Positions 45,332 through 55,017 are shown, counted from the stretch's first letter. The stretch: DNA of 64,000 bases from an uncultured Lachnospiraceae bacterium (GCA_947589305.1 CANQAP010000007.1:32199-96198), one strand, 5' to 3'. Made by a program: numbers and translations. The notes: generated by a model from the sequence alone, not told the origin.

Positions 45332-46720
45332 TTAATCTTCTTGCGTTGATTCCGTTTCTGAAGATTCCGTTTCTGAGGATTCGGTTTCCGGTAAGCGGAT
45401 CTGTAATTGACTGTTGGCAAGTCCGCTCTCCGTTTCCAGATAATTATGTAGCGTCTGTTCTTCTGCTGCCGTCAACGGTTCAGTCGCAGTAGCAGCCAGC
45501 AGAATATAATGACCGTCTTTTTCTGACATCAGACCGCAACTGATATCCGACAGATCCGTAAAGACCTTGGATATTTTTTCTGCCAGCGCTTCACAGTCGA
45601 TCTGATCTTCCAGTTGATTCTCCAGTTCATTGGTTTTCGCCTGTTCCGCCTCCAACTGTTCTTGAAGATCACGAATCGTATTCTCCTGAAGGGCGATGGT
45701 GATCTTATCACTGTTTTCACCTTCTAAACTTTTGTTTTGTGTTACCCGCAGAGAATATTCCGACAGATCATATTCCGTCAGTTTATCTTCCAGTTCCGCA
45801 ATCCTTTCATCCGAGAGCGGCGTTCCTACCAGTGAAACGGAGATCACCTTATCTTGATTATCCGTTTCACTTTGGACTAATTGGGCATCCGCAAACACAA
45901 ACTCCGAATCTAAGTAGTTTGCGATATTCCGATTCAGCACCGACAAATATACCGTATGCGCTCCGAATAAAATACTCGGAATAATCGTAATGATGATCAG
46001 CAGCGTTACAATCCGGTTAATCCGCTTTTGTCTTTTCTCATTTACTTCTTTCAGACACGGTACTCCCAATAATTTTGTCACGAAGAAGGCAGAAAGCGCA
46101 ATAAACAGCGTGTTGATCGTAAATAGATAAAAGGCGCCTAAAATAAAGCTTAACTGTCGCGTGGCGATACCGTATCCTACCGTACATAACGGCGGCATCA
46201 ATGCTGTTGCGATCGCCACACCGGGAATGACGTTACTCGTCTTCTGTCTTGTATTGCCGATACTGCCTGCGATACCGCCAAATAAAGCGATCAGAACATC
46301 CCATAACGTCGGGCTGGTACGTGCGATCATCTCGCTGGTTGCCGTGGTAAGCGGCGACAAAGTAAAATAAAGGCTTGACGTGATCAGACTGATCAACACT
46401 TGTGTGCCAAATCTGGTAGCCGCCTGCCTTAGCATCGCAAGATCGTGTATGGCAATCGAATATCCCATTGTTAGGATGCCGCTCATAAGCGGCGAGATCA
46501 GCATGGCGCCGATAATGACTGCCGTAGAATTCACATTCAATCCGATCGAAGCAATCAGGATCGCCATCATCAATATCCACATATTGGCACCATGGATAAT
46601 GGTATTTTCCTCCATCATATCGTGTAATTCATCATAACTCAGCATGTTACTGCGTATATCCAACAGGCTGTGAAAATAGTTTTTTATGCTGTGTGTTTTT
46701 CGATTGGTTTCTAAATCCAT
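45332..46720 (-). CDS. DUF389 family membrane protein
   Basis: A protein of about 462 residues. The membrane part (about 45-260, some six helices) holds the family signatures AVIIGAMLISPLMSGI, GIAGSIGNTRQKTSNVIPGVAIATALMPPL and GYGIATRQ. A C-terminal extracellular or cytoplasmic part of 190 residues includes a coiled-coil-like stretch (about 345-375) and ends in tandem ETESS repeats. Function of DUF389 proteins is unknown. ATG 46720 has AAGGGG nine bases upstream; ATG 46726 is two codons earlier and poorly spaced. Confidence 0.88.
   Translation of the reverse strand: MDLETNRKTHSIKNYFHSLLDIRSNMLSYDELHDMMEENTIIHGANMWILMMAILIASIGLNVNSTAVIIGAMLISPLMSGILTMGYSIAIHDLAMLRQAATRFGTQVLISLITSSLYFTLSPLTTATSEMIARTSPTLWDVLIALFGGIAGSIGNTRQKTSNVIPGVAIATALMPPLCTVGYGIATRQLSFILGAFYLFTINTLFIALSAFFVTKLLGVPCLKEVNEKRQKRINRIVTLLIIITIIPSILFGAHTVYLSVLNRNIANYLDSEFVFADAQLVQSETDNQDKVISVSLVGTPLSDERIAELEDKLTEYDLSEYSLRVTQNKSLEGENSDKITIALQENTIRDLQEQLEAEQAKTNELENQLEDQIDCEALAEKISKVFTDLSDISCGLMSEKDGHYILLAATATEPLTAAEEQTLHNYLETESGLANSQLQIRLPETESSETESSETESTQED
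45348..45392. repeat. Three 15-base tandem repeats in the DUF389 gene
   Basis: GATTCCGTTTCTGAA occurs twice nearly identically and a third time with four changes. It encodes the SETES repeats at the protein's C-terminus and could vary in copy number. Confidence 0.8.
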
Positions 46721-46755
46721 GAGCATATACCCCTTTTTTTCGTCAAAGTATCTTC

Positions 46756-46784
46756 ATTATATGTCACGGCATATACTCTGTCAA
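46756..46784 (-). promoter_or_regulatory. Promoter of the DUF389 gene
   Basis: Consensus TTGACA, a 17-base spacer and TATAAT on the minus strand. Confidence 0.85.
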
Positions 46785-46832
46785 TTTCTTCTGGCGCCAT
46801 ACCTCCCATCCTATTTCTATATATACAAAAAA

Positions 46833-46846
46833 TGACAATTCTGTCA
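46833..46846. promoter_or_regulatory. BceR-type operator candidate upstream of the response regulator
   Basis: TGACA-ATTC-TGTCA is a perfect inverted repeat with a 4-base spacer, fitting the TnACA-N4-TGTnA pattern of BceR-like regulators. It lies just upstream of the promoter boxes at 46853-46881. Confidence 0.6.
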
Positions 46847-46852
46847 CAGGCA

Positions 46853-46881
46853 TTGTAAAGGCACCTCTTTTATGATTTAAT
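46853..46881 (+). promoter_or_regulatory. Promoter of the two-component pair
   Basis: TTGTAA, a 17-base spacer and TTTAAT, directly downstream of the operator candidate. The boxes are imperfect. Confidence 0.45.
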
Positions 46882-46953
46882 AAAAGAAATACTATCTTTT
46901 CTGATCATTGTCCTAATGAAACGGAAATGTTTGAACCATATTGAGAGGTCAAA

Positions 46954-47628
46954 ATGACACATATTTTATTAGTGGAAGATGATGCGGGAATTGTTGCCAA
47001 TCTTACGGATTTTTTAACATCCGAGGGATATCATATAACCACCGCATCCGGACAATCTAAGGCGTTAGAGCTTTTGGAACGGCAATCAGCAGACCTTGTG
47101 CTGCTTGATATTTCCTTATCGGACGGTAACGGATTTTCTGTATGCTCGGCAATCAAATCCATCTATGACATTCCGGTTATCTTTCTGACCGCATCCGATG
47201 ATGAGTATAGTACCGTCACCGGATTTGAACTAGGTGCGGATGATTATATATCGAAACCGTTTCGACCGAGGGAGCTTGCAACACGGATCAAAAATATTCT
47301 CCGGCTGACAAAAGGTGTGGGATCTGTGGTCCGTCTTGGCGACATAGTCGTCGATACCGTCAAGGGAACGGTAAGTAAACATGGCAGAGATCTATATTTG
47401 TCGGCTCTCGAATACCGTCTGCTTCTGGTATTTTTAAATAACCGGGGGATCATTCTTTCCAGAAGCCAGCTTTTAGAAACGATTTGGGATATAGCCGGTG
47501 AATTTGTAAACGATAACACTCTTACCGTCTATATTAAACGGTTACGGGAAAAGATTGAAGATGATCCGCAAAACCCAACCATCATTCAAACGGTTCGCGG
47601 GATCGGATATAAGGTTGATCTATCATGA
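46954..47628 (+). CDS. OmpR/PhoB-type response regulator
   Basis: A 224-residue regulator. The receiver has the acidic pair VEDD, the phosphorylated aspartate in LLDISLSDG and the lysine in SKPF. The winged-helix domain (about 130-222) has LEYRLLLVFLNNRG, DNTLTVYIKRLREKIEDDP and VRGIGYK. It overlaps the kinase gene by four bases (ATGA). With that kinase and the ABC transporter it forms a Bce-like module for sensing and expelling peptide antibiotics; the specific inducer is unknown. Confidence 0.95.
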   Translation: MTHILLVEDDAGIVANLTDFLTSEGYHITTASGQSKALELLERQSADLVLLDISLSDGNGFSVCSAIKSIYDIPVIFLTASDDEYSTVTGFELGADDYISKPFRPRELATRIKNILRLTKGVGSVVRLGDIVVDTVKGTVSKHGRDLYLSALEYRLLLVFLNNRGIILSRSQLLETIWDIAGEFVNDNTLTVYIKRLREKIEDDPQNPTIIQTVRGIGYKVDLS

Positions 47629-48626
47629 AACTATTTCGAAATCCAGAAGTGAAACATACATTGTTGCTATATTTCCTCTTTTCTTTGATCGCGATCGGAA
47701 TGGCATATCGATTGGAGATACGATCGGCTATCCTGATGTCCGTCGTATGCCTGATTTTTGTGCTTCTCTATTTATCTGCAACATTCAGACGATACAAGCG
47801 CATCTCCGAGCTTGCTGCCGATATCGATCAAATCCTGCACGGAAAAGGATATCTTTCGATTGAGAAATATTCTGAGGGTGAACTCGCCGTGCTGCAAAGC
47901 GAAATTTATAAAATGACCATCTGCCTGCGGGAACAGCAGCAGCGGTCACAAACCGACAAACTTCATCTTGCCGACTCACTTGCCGATATTTCCCACCAAA
48001 TACGTACTCCGCTCACTACAATCAACTTACTGGTATCCTTTCTCTCCGATCCGGATATCAGTGAAGAACAGCGGCAAACATATTCCCATGAATTATATGA
48101 ACTGTTATCCCGCATCGACTGGCTAATCACCGCCTTGCTGAAGATCTCACGGCTGGATGCCGGAACGGTTACGTTTCAGACGGAAACCATATCCCTAGAT
48201 GAACTGCTTCGAAAAGCAACGGCACCGCTTTTGATCCCTATGGATTTAAGAAATCAAACATTAGTGATCTCCGCCAACGGCAGCTTTTCCGGTGATCTGG
48301 CATGGACCTGCGAAGCCATCACAAACATTATCAAAAATTGTATAGAGCATACTCCACGGAACGGGCGCATCCATCTACTTGCATCAGAAAATGCGTTATA
48401 TACGGAAATCATTATATCGGATACAGGAAGCGGCATATCGAAAGAAGACCTTCCGCATATTTTTGAACGTTTCTACAAAGGCAGGGATTCCGATGATAAA
48501 AGCTTCGGCATCGGTCTTGCTTTGGCACGCACGATCATTTCCATGCAAAACGGCACGGTGAAAGCAGACAACCAAATTCCAACGGGTGCGAGATTCACCA
48601 TTCGTTTTTATAAAGGGACCATTTAA
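47625..48626 (+). CDS. Intramembrane-sensing histidine kinase (BceS-like)
   Basis: A 333-residue kinase. Two helices (about 12-28 and 33-52) are joined by only a few residues, so it has no external sensor domain, as in intramembrane-sensing kinases that rely on their ABC transporter. The phosphohistidine motif is DISHQIRTPLTTI (near 125), with the N-box ITNIIKNCIEHTP, ISDTGSGI and SFGIGLALA. The neighbouring FtsX-type transporter is the probable sensor partner. Confidence 0.92.
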   Translation: MKLFRNPEVKHTLLLYFLFSLIAIGMAYRLEIRSAILMSVVCLIFVLLYLSATFRRYKRISELAADIDQILHGKGYLSIEKYSEGELAVLQSEIYKMTICLREQQQRSQTDKLHLADSLADISHQIRTPLTTINLLVSFLSDPDISEEQRQTYSHELYELLSRIDWLITALLKISRLDAGTVTFQTETISLDELLRKATAPLLIPMDLRNQTLVISANGSFSGDLAWTCEAITNIIKNCIEHTPRNGRIHLLASENALYTEIIISDTGSGISKEDLPHIFERFYKGRDSDDKSFGIGLALARTIISMQNGTVKADNQIPTGARFTIRFYKGTI

Positions 48627-48731
48627 GAAACCTGAGACATACCGGTCTAACCTCCATAAAACAATCTTGCAAAACATTTATATGTTATTAAAACGCGTGA
48701 AAACAAAAGTGACGTTTTTGTTATCGTTATG

Positions 48732-48745
48732 TCACGATTGTGTCA
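48732..48745. promoter_or_regulatory. BceR-type operator candidate upstream of the ABC genes
   Basis: TCACG-ATTG-TGTCA matches TnACA-N4-TGTnA with one change and sits just above a TATCAT -10 box (48757-48762) with no good -35, as expected for an activated promoter. It resembles the site at 46833-46846. Confidence 0.55.
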
Positions 48746-48795
48746 CCCGGACGCGTTATCATTGGTTTATCAACCACGATAAGGAGTAGTTACAA

Positions 48796-49479
48796 ATGGA
48801 AATATTAAGAGCCGAGCATCTTTGCAAAACCTACGGAAAAGGTGAAAATCAGGTAAAGGCACTGGATGACGTTTCCTTTTCTGTGAATCAGGGTGAATTT
48901 ATCGCCATTATCGGTCCATCCGGTTCCGGTAAGTCTACTTTGCTTCACATTTTAGGCGGCGTGGATCAACCGACCAACGGATCTGTTTATATGGATAATG
49001 TTGATGTATATGCGCAAAACGAGGAACAACTCGCCATTTTCCGACGCCGTCAGGTAGGTTTGATCTATCAGTTTTATAATCTGATTCCCGTACTGAACGT
49101 AACGGAAAATATCACACTCCCGGTTCTGATGGACGGACAAAAGGTCAATCAGGAACGGTTGCAGGAACTGTTGACAACGTTGAACCTTGTAGGACGTGAA
49201 CACCATTTACCGAATCAACTTTCCGGCGGACAGCAGCAAAGAGTATCAATCGGCAGGGCATTGATGAATGCTCCGTCCGTTGTTCTCGCAGATGAACCGA
49301 CCGGCAACTTAGACTCTAAAAACAGTCAGGAGATTTTGGAACTACTAAAGGTATCCAATCAGAAATATAACCAAACTTTAATCATGATCACCCATGACGA
49401 AAGCATCGCCTTACAGGCGGATCGCATCTTAGCCATTGAAGACGGCAGAATCATTCGAGACGAGGTGATCCGCAGATGA
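48796..49479 (+). CDS. ABC transporter ATP-binding protein (MacB/BceA-like)
   Basis: A 227-residue ATPase. Walker A is GPSGSGKST, the Q-loop is QFYNLIPVLNV, the signature is LSGGQQQRVSIGRAL, Walker B is VVLADEPTGNLDS and the switch histidine lies in MITHDES. This belongs to the MacB/LolD class that drives mechanotransmission rather than classic transport. Its stop overlaps the permease start (ATGA). It probably couples to the kinase encoded upstream. Confidence 0.96.
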   Translation: MEILRAEHLCKTYGKGENQVKALDDVSFSVNQGEFIAIIGPSGSGKSTLLHILGGVDQPTNGSVYMDNVDVYAQNEEQLAIFRRRQVGLIYQFYNLIPVLNVTENITLPVLMDGQKVNQERLQELLTTLNLVGREHHLPNQLSGGQQQRVSIGRALMNAPSVVLADEPTGNLDSKNSQEILELLKVSNQKYNQTLIMITHDESIALQADRILAIEDGRIIRDEVIRR

Positions 49480-52109
49480 ATATTTTCCATAAAGTGACCT
49501 TGCAATCTTTAAAGCAAAACAAAACCCGGACCGTCGTAACGATTATCGGCATCCTTTTATCTGCTTCCATGATCAGTGCGGTTACGACACTTACGGCAAG
49601 CATACAAAATTACGGCATCCGTTCTACCATTTATACGTTCGGCGACTGGCACGGCAGCGAAGAAAATACGGATTATTCGGTTTATGAGACAATCGTTTCC
49701 TCTGAACAGGTGGAGCAGGCAGCCTATCTGCAGCAGATCGGACACGCCCGTATACAGGAGATTCAGAATGAATATAAACCATATCTCTATGTGGTCGGAG
49801 CTTCCGAAGGAGCGGAACATATGCTGCCCATTCACATCACATCCGGCAGATATCCGACGTCTGCTGATGAAATTCTTCTGCCGGAGCATCTTGCTTCCAA
49901 CGGCGGTGTCTGCTATTCGATTGGCGACACCCTTACGCTGGAGATTGGCACCCGTACCTATGACGGTGCAACGATCGATCCGCAGGCTCCTATCTATGTA
50001 TATGATGAAACGGAAGACACGCAAGAAGCGCTTGTATATTCCGAAACCTTAAAGATTCGGGAAATCCGGACATATAAGGTAGTCGGTTTTTATAGCCGCT
50101 TCCCCGGTCTGATAGAGGATTTTTCTTCTCCGGGTTATATGGCTGTCACGATTGCCGATGCCAACACATCCGCCGATTATTCCTATACTGTTTATTTTAA
50201 ACTGAAACATGCAAAAGATATTTATGATTTTATGGATGAACATGGCTATTCCGGTAAGAGAAATACCGATTTCTTACTCTATCAGGGATTATCCCGATAT
50301 GATAATTATACCGCTATGCTGTTTAGCCTTGCAGCGATCGTGATCGGCTTGATCATGTTTGGTTCCGTTTCCCTTATTTACAATGCCTTTGCGATCTCGG
50401 TATCCGAAAGGACCAGACAGTTTGGGCTGCTATCCTCCGTCGGTGCCACTCGGAGACAGCTCCGAAAAATGGTGTTTTTTGAAGCCGTTTCCGTTGCAGT
50501 AGTAGGGATCCCGCTCGGCATCGCTGCAGGGATTGCCGGAATCGGCATTACCTTGGAACTGATCGGCAGCAGGTTTATGTCATTACTTGGAAACGATAAT
50601 GTATCCATACAGCTTTACATTTCATGGGAATCCATCCTGATCGCAGCCGCACTCACATGGATTACAGTGCTTATTTCCGCATGGATTCCTTCTAAGCGGG
50701 CAACAAAAGTATCGGCGGTGGAAGCAATCCGTCAGACTATGGATATTAAGAATGCCAAACCGGTTAAGACGTCGAAGCTTACCTATAAACTCTTTGGGCT
50801 GTCAGGTATGCTTGCAGGCAGATACTACAAACGAAGCCACAAAAAATACAGAGCGACCATTATGAGTCTGTTTATGAGTATCGTCCTGTTTGTTTCCGCA
50901 TCGGCATTTACAGATTATCTGAGTGAATCCGTAGGCGGAGGGCTTGGAACCAATACGTATGATTTATATTATCACGCATATGTCAATGAATCGACCCCGG
51001 AAAATCAATCACCCGATAACATGCTTTCCCTGTTCCAATCCGAAGAAAATATCACGCAGGTGACTTATGTAATGGACACAATGATACACTGCATGATCTC
51101 GGAACAATATCTTGCGGATACACAAGAAAAAACAAACGACTCATATGTTGAAAACTATGTATGCCTCTTTTTTATCCCGGATGAAGAATTTAAACTGCTT
51201 CTGAACCAATATGGTCTGAACGAAACAACATTTATGAATCCGGTACATCCACTTGCCATATCCCGCGACGTCAGTACCAGTTTTGATACGACCAAACAAA
51301 AGTTTGTTACCACCGATCTGTTAGAGGCAGACACTTTTGAAGTCACATGTACGATACCGGCACAGCCGGATATAGATTATGATTCTATGGATCGCTATAC
51401 GGATGAAGACGGCAATCTGTTTTATACCTTTCCTCTATATTCCGGTAAAACCATCGAGGATTGTCCATACTATATGGCAAACGATATACCCTATCTGCAA
51501 ATGATCTATCCGATCAGTACCTATGAAGCCCTCATACCAGAACCAATGAGAACGGCTTATAACGATTATACATTTTATATGACATCGGATAATCATACAA
51601 AAAGTTATGAGAATCTGATTCAGACATTCCGGAAAAACGGTATTTCCGTCAGCGGACTTGTGGATTATGCGGCACTAATAGAGGAAGATCGAAACATGGT
51701 ATTGATTATCCAAGTGTTCTCTTATGGTTTCATCGTATTGATATCGCTGATTGCCGCTGCCAATGTATTCAATACGATCTCCACGAATATCAGCCTGCGC
51801 CGGCGTGAGTTTGCGATGCTGAAATCGGTCGGCATGACGGAGAGGGGATTCCATAAAATGATGAATTATGAATGCCTGCTATATGGTTCGAAAGCTTTGC
51901 TTTTTGGACTGCCAATATCCTGCGGCATCACATATCTGATTTATCTGGCGGTCATGGAAGGATATGAAATAACCTTCCATCTGCCTTGGTCCGCTATCGG
52001 CATTGCCGTTTTGAGCGTCTTTCTGGTTGTATTTGTCACGATCGTTTATTCCATGCGTAAAATTCAAAAGGATAATCCGATCGATGCACTGAAAAACGAA
52101 AACCTATAG
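49476..52109 (+). CDS. FtsX-type ABC transporter permease
   Basis: An 877-residue permease with two FtsX domains. A first helix (about 18-38) is followed by an external domain (about 40-270) and three helices (about 282-410, with the SERTRQFGLLSSVGATRRQLRKM signature). A second unit follows: a helix near 463-485, an external domain (about 490-740) and three helices ending at about 865 (RRREFAMLKSVGMTERGF). It is larger than BceB and duplicated, closer to transporters of the SalY/YxdM-like or MacB-like sort. It likely handles antimicrobial peptides or lantibiotics; this is inferred from context. Confidence 0.9.
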   Translation: MNIFHKVTLQSLKQNKTRTVVTIIGILLSASMISAVTTLTASIQNYGIRSTIYTFGDWHGSEENTDYSVYETIVSSEQVEQAAYLQQIGHARIQEIQNEYKPYLYVVGASEGAEHMLPIHITSGRYPTSADEILLPEHLASNGGVCYSIGDTLTLEIGTRTYDGATIDPQAPIYVYDETEDTQEALVYSETLKIREIRTYKVVGFYSRFPGLIEDFSSPGYMAVTIADANTSADYSYTVYFKLKHAKDIYDFMDEHGYSGKRNTDFLLYQGLSRYDNYTAMLFSLAAIVIGLIMFGSVSLIYNAFAISVSERTRQFGLLSSVGATRRQLRKMVFFEAVSVAVVGIPLGIAAGIAGIGITLELIGSRFMSLLGNDNVSIQLYISWESILIAAALTWITVLISAWIPSKRATKVSAVEAIRQTMDIKNAKPVKTSKLTYKLFGLSGMLAGRYYKRSHKKYRATIMSLFMSIVLFVSASAFTDYLSESVGGGLGTNTYDLYYHAYVNESTPENQSPDNMLSLFQSEENITQVTYVMDTMIHCMISEQYLADTQEKTNDSYVENYVCLFFIPDEEFKLLLNQYGLNETTFMNPVHPLAISRDVSTSFDTTKQKFVTTDLLEADTFEVTCTIPAQPDIDYDSMDRYTDEDGNLFYTFPLYSGKTIEDCPYYMANDIPYLQMIYPISTYEALIPEPMRTAYNDYTFYMTSDNHTKSYENLIQTFRKNGISVSGLVDYAALIEEDRNMVLIIQVFSYGFIVLISLIAAANVFNTISTNISLRRREFAMLKSVGMTERGFHKMMNYECLLYGSKALLFGLPISCGITYLIYLAVMEGYEITFHLPWSAIGIAVLSVFLVVFVTIVYSMRKIQKDNPIDALKNENL

Positions 52110-52160
52110 TTGCATTATAATTGAACACAGACAACCCACAGAGATCCATGTTTCTGTACA

Positions 52161-52215
52161 AAAATATAAGGAACGGCATCATTCGTTACGAAAGATATCG
52201 CGTTCCTTATATTTT
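52161..52215. terminator. Bidirectional terminator after the ABC permease
   Basis: A 15-base stem (AAAATATAAGGAACG / CGTTCCTTATATTTT) with a 25-base loop lies between the permease and the convergent pilin gene. Confidence 0.75.
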
Positions 52216-52245
52216 CTTTCATTATGAACCTGATGAAAACACCGG

Positions 52246-52710
52246 CTATTTAGATTGATAATCCACAAACGCATCCCCGTTCGGATATACTTCATAAGTG
52301 GTAGAGGAACTGCTTGACGGTGTCAGGGAAATCTTAATGATCTTGCCGTTTTGCGGATCATATTCAATCTTCCAATAGTAGTCTTTATCCGTTGCGCAAA
52401 CCGGAATTCCACCTAATTCCGCGAAAGCGTAATCCTCTAAATTCTGCGGCGGATTATGGAGTGTCATATCGGAACGTAGAATCACCATGCCGCTTCCGTA
52501 GGAATTGGAAGCATTATTATCATCCTGATCCATTTCAATCACTCCCCGTGTATATGCTGCAGATATTTCTCTCGCAGTATCTACATCTCTCGCCCTTCTT
52601 GCTTTTTTTACATATTTAATCAAAGTTGGAGCTAAAGCCGCTGCGAGAATAGCCATAATAGCAATTACGATAATCAATTCAACCATTGAAAATCCTCTAT
52701 TGTTTCGTTT
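52246..52710 (-). CDS. Type IV pilin-like protein (orphan)
   Basis: A 154-residue prepilin. A short basic leader ends NNRGFSMVELIIVIAIMAIL, the standard N-methylation and cleavage site with glutamate at +5. The globular part contains SAAYTRGVIEMDQDDN and a serine-rich loop, ending EVYPNGDAFVDYQSK. GGAGG lies eight bases before ATG 52710. No type IVa pilus or type II secretion genes are nearby, and the Tad peptidase 40 kb away is of the short type, so its assembly machine must be elsewhere. Confidence 0.85.
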   Translation of the reverse strand, partial: KRNNRGFSMVELIIVIAIMAILAAALAPTLIKYVKKARRARDVDTAREISAAYTRGVIEMDQDDNNASNSYGSGMVILRSDMTLHNPPQNLEDYAFAELGGIPVCATDKDYYWKIEYDPQNGKIIKISLTPSSSSSTTYEVYPNGDAFVDYQSK

Positions 52711-52904
52711 CATCACAAACGCCTCCATCCATAAAGTTTTTTTTAGATTAACACCAAAATACCATTTCGTCAATTTATCTTATGTGATTTTTTGAAAATA
52801 ATCCAATATTTCTTTTTACAGGAAGTATGTTATACTAATGATATGTAAGGGGATACAAATAAGGATACTCTCCGCAACTTAACCATACGAAAGGAGAATA
52901 TACT

Positions 52905-54791
52905 ATGGAAACCGACCGCTTATCAATGGATGAATTGGAAAAACGCGTACAGGAACTGGAAAAAGAGAATCATTTTCTCAACTGCATATTTGACGCGATC
53001 CCGGTAAATGTATTTGTCAAAGACACCAACTGCACCTACTGCTATACCAACAAAATCTGCGATATGTTAAACGGTGTAGAACGGGGCATGCTGCGTGGAA
53101 AGACAGACTTCGACTTACAGAACTCGGACGAGATCGCACAAAGTTTTTATGATGACGATATGACAATCATGCGGGAGAAAAAAGGAAGCCGTATGCTTTC
53201 CCCGACTCTTTGCGGTTCCGGGATAAAATATTATGATATTTTTAAGGAACCTGTGTTGGATGAAGACGGGAATGTGCTGGGCGTAATCGGTATGGTAATC
53301 GATCCGAATGATGCCGGTGTAAAAAATGAACGTCTGGGCAGCAACTATGAAGCATATGCGGAAGCGTTTGATGATGACGAAACGCTTGTATTCGATTACA
53401 GCATGGAAAGTAAAAAGGCGATTATCTTAAAGAATATCGAAGCCTTCCGGTTGTTTACAGAAGGTACGGTCTTGGTGGACGATATCATTGCCAACGGCAA
53501 GATCTATCCGCCGGATATCCCGCTCCTTAAGCAGGCATTTGATAAAATCCTGACAGATGCCGACGGCAACCGCAGAGAAGAACAATTATCCGTTGTTCTC
53601 CGTTTCTTTGATGTCAACGGATGTCTGCAATGGACCAAGCTCTCTCTTAGCTGCGTATTTGATAAACATATGAAACCGGTCCGTGCGATCGGTACGATCC
53701 GTCCTTTGGCGGATTCGGTAGTCGCTGCCGAACGCATGCGGATCGCAACGGAGGGTGTCAACCGGCAGATGGCAAACATTTTGGGCAGCCGCTATGACTC
53801 CTTCTTATATCTGAACCGGGAAGGAACCTCTTATCATATATTAGAAAAAAACCTGCCGTTCCACGGTATGCCGGAAAACGGAAGTATCGATGAATTCCGG
53901 GCATTTTGTTCCCATTATTTCCACGAGGAAGATTTACCTGCCTTTTTCGACATGCTCGACCGATTCCTTTCCGAACCGGATACCGATGAATTACCGTTTT
54001 CTTCTTTGGAGATCCGTTATTTGGACGAAGCCGGGCATTATCGCTGGAAAGAACTGGATTTCTTTTCCGTCAGCGACGATCTAAACCGCGGCATCCTGTT
54101 GACCATGTTTGACGTGGATGAAGTGGTTCAGGAAAAACAGGAACAGAAGTTAAAAGAGATCAACAACGGTATCATAGATATTCTCAGTACCGTAGTGGAA
54201 TTCCGGAGTGTGGAATCCGGCGATCATATCAACCGGATCAAAGGATTTACAAAAATCCTGCTTAAATATGTCAATGATATGTATGAGGATGTAGATTACT
54301 CACAGGAAACCATGGATGTCATCTCTTCCGCCGCCGCCATGCACGATGTCGGAAAAGTGGCAATTCCGGACAGCATTTTGCTGAAGCCGGGCAAACTGAC
54401 ACCGCAGGAATACGATGAAATGAAACTACATACTTTAAAAGGCTGTGAGATCTTAAACTCCATGGCAACCCTTCAGGATGAAAATTATTTTAGATACAGT
54501 TATGAGATCTGTCGTTACCACCATGAACGTTATGACGGAAACGGATATCCGGAAGGCTTAAAGGGAGATGAGATCCCATTGGAGGCGCAGGTGGTTTCCG
54601 TGGCGGACGTATATGATGCTCTGATCAGCAAACGGGTATACAAAGATGCCTATTCGGTAGATGAAGCTTACAACATGATCATGAACGGAGAGTGCGGCGT
54701 CTTTTCACCAAAACTTCTGGAGTGCTTTACCAAGGCAAAGCAGGAAATGGAATCTTTCTCTTATCAACAATTTCATCAGAACGACCAATGA
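52905..54791 (+). CDS. PAS and HD-GYP domain protein, putative cyclic-di-GMP phosphodiesterase
   Basis: A 628-residue cytoplasmic protein. An N-terminal coiled stretch leads into a PAS domain (about 22-130, FDAIPVNVFVKDTNCTYCYTN), then further PAS-like regions (about 160-270 and 290-400). The HD-GYP domain spans about 415-620 with MHDVGKVAIPD, LLKPGKLTPQEYDEM, HHERYDGNGYPEGL and SVADVYDALISKRVYK. The HD and GYP residues are intact, so hydrolysis of cyclic di-GMP is expected. It has no partner diguanylate cyclase nearby. A terminator follows. Confidence 0.92.
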   Translation: METDRLSMDELEKRVQELEKENHFLNCIFDAIPVNVFVKDTNCTYCYTNKICDMLNGVERGMLRGKTDFDLQNSDEIAQSFYDDDMTIMREKKGSRMLSPTLCGSGIKYYDIFKEPVLDEDGNVLGVIGMVIDPNDAGVKNERLGSNYEAYAEAFDDDETLVFDYSMESKKAIILKNIEAFRLFTEGTVLVDDIIANGKIYPPDIPLLKQAFDKILTDADGNRREEQLSVVLRFFDVNGCLQWTKLSLSCVFDKHMKPVRAIGTIRPLADSVVAAERMRIATEGVNRQMANILGSRYDSFLYLNREGTSYHILEKNLPFHGMPENGSIDEFRAFCSHYFHEEDLPAFFDMLDRFLSEPDTDELPFSSLEIRYLDEAGHYRWKELDFFSVSDDLNRGILLTMFDVDEVVQEKQEQKLKEINNGIIDILSTVVEFRSVESGDHINRIKGFTKILLKYVNDMYEDVDYSQETMDVISSAAAMHDVGKVAIPDSILLKPGKLTPQEYDEMKLHTLKGCEILNSMATLQDENYFRYSYEICRYHHERYDGNGYPEGLKGDEIPLEAQVVSVADVYDALISKRVYKDAYSVDEAYNMIMNGECGVFSPKLLECFTKAKQEMESFSYQQFHQNDQ

Positions 54792-54799
54792 TTGAATAA

Positions 54800-54844
54800 A
54801 AACCCTCCAACACGCCGATGAAGCCTTGACGTGTTAGAGGGTTT
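54800..54844. terminator. Terminator after the HD-GYP gene
   Basis: A 15-base stem with one mismatch (AAACCCTCCAACACG / CGTGTTAGAGGGTTT) and a 15-base loop, flanked by A and T tracts, between convergent genes. Confidence 0.85.
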
Positions 54845-54855
54845 GATTTTCTTTC

Positions 54856-55017
54856 TTATTCATGTGTTCTATGTTTTTCTATGATTTCCTTAAACCGCAT
54901 ATAGGAAGCATCGGTTTCCTTATCTGCCATCTGCTCAATCTCTTCTTCCATAGCTTGTTCATCCAATTCATCAAACAATCCTGCCAGATCATCTTCTGAA
55001 AAAAAATTGCCGTCCAT
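54856..55017 (-). CDS. Small acidic hypothetical protein
   Basis: A 53-residue, strongly acidic protein (FFSEDDLAGLFDELDEQAME...). It is unlike any family I know. GGAGGTAAGAGC sits directly before ATG 55017, which makes the shorter start more likely than an upstream one at 55080. It follows the spmAB pair in the same direction and precedes a terminator, so it is probably the last gene of that transcript. Confidence 0.6.
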   Translation of the reverse strand: MDGNFFSEDDLAGLFDELDEQAMEEEIEQMADKETDASYMRFKEIIEKHRTHE

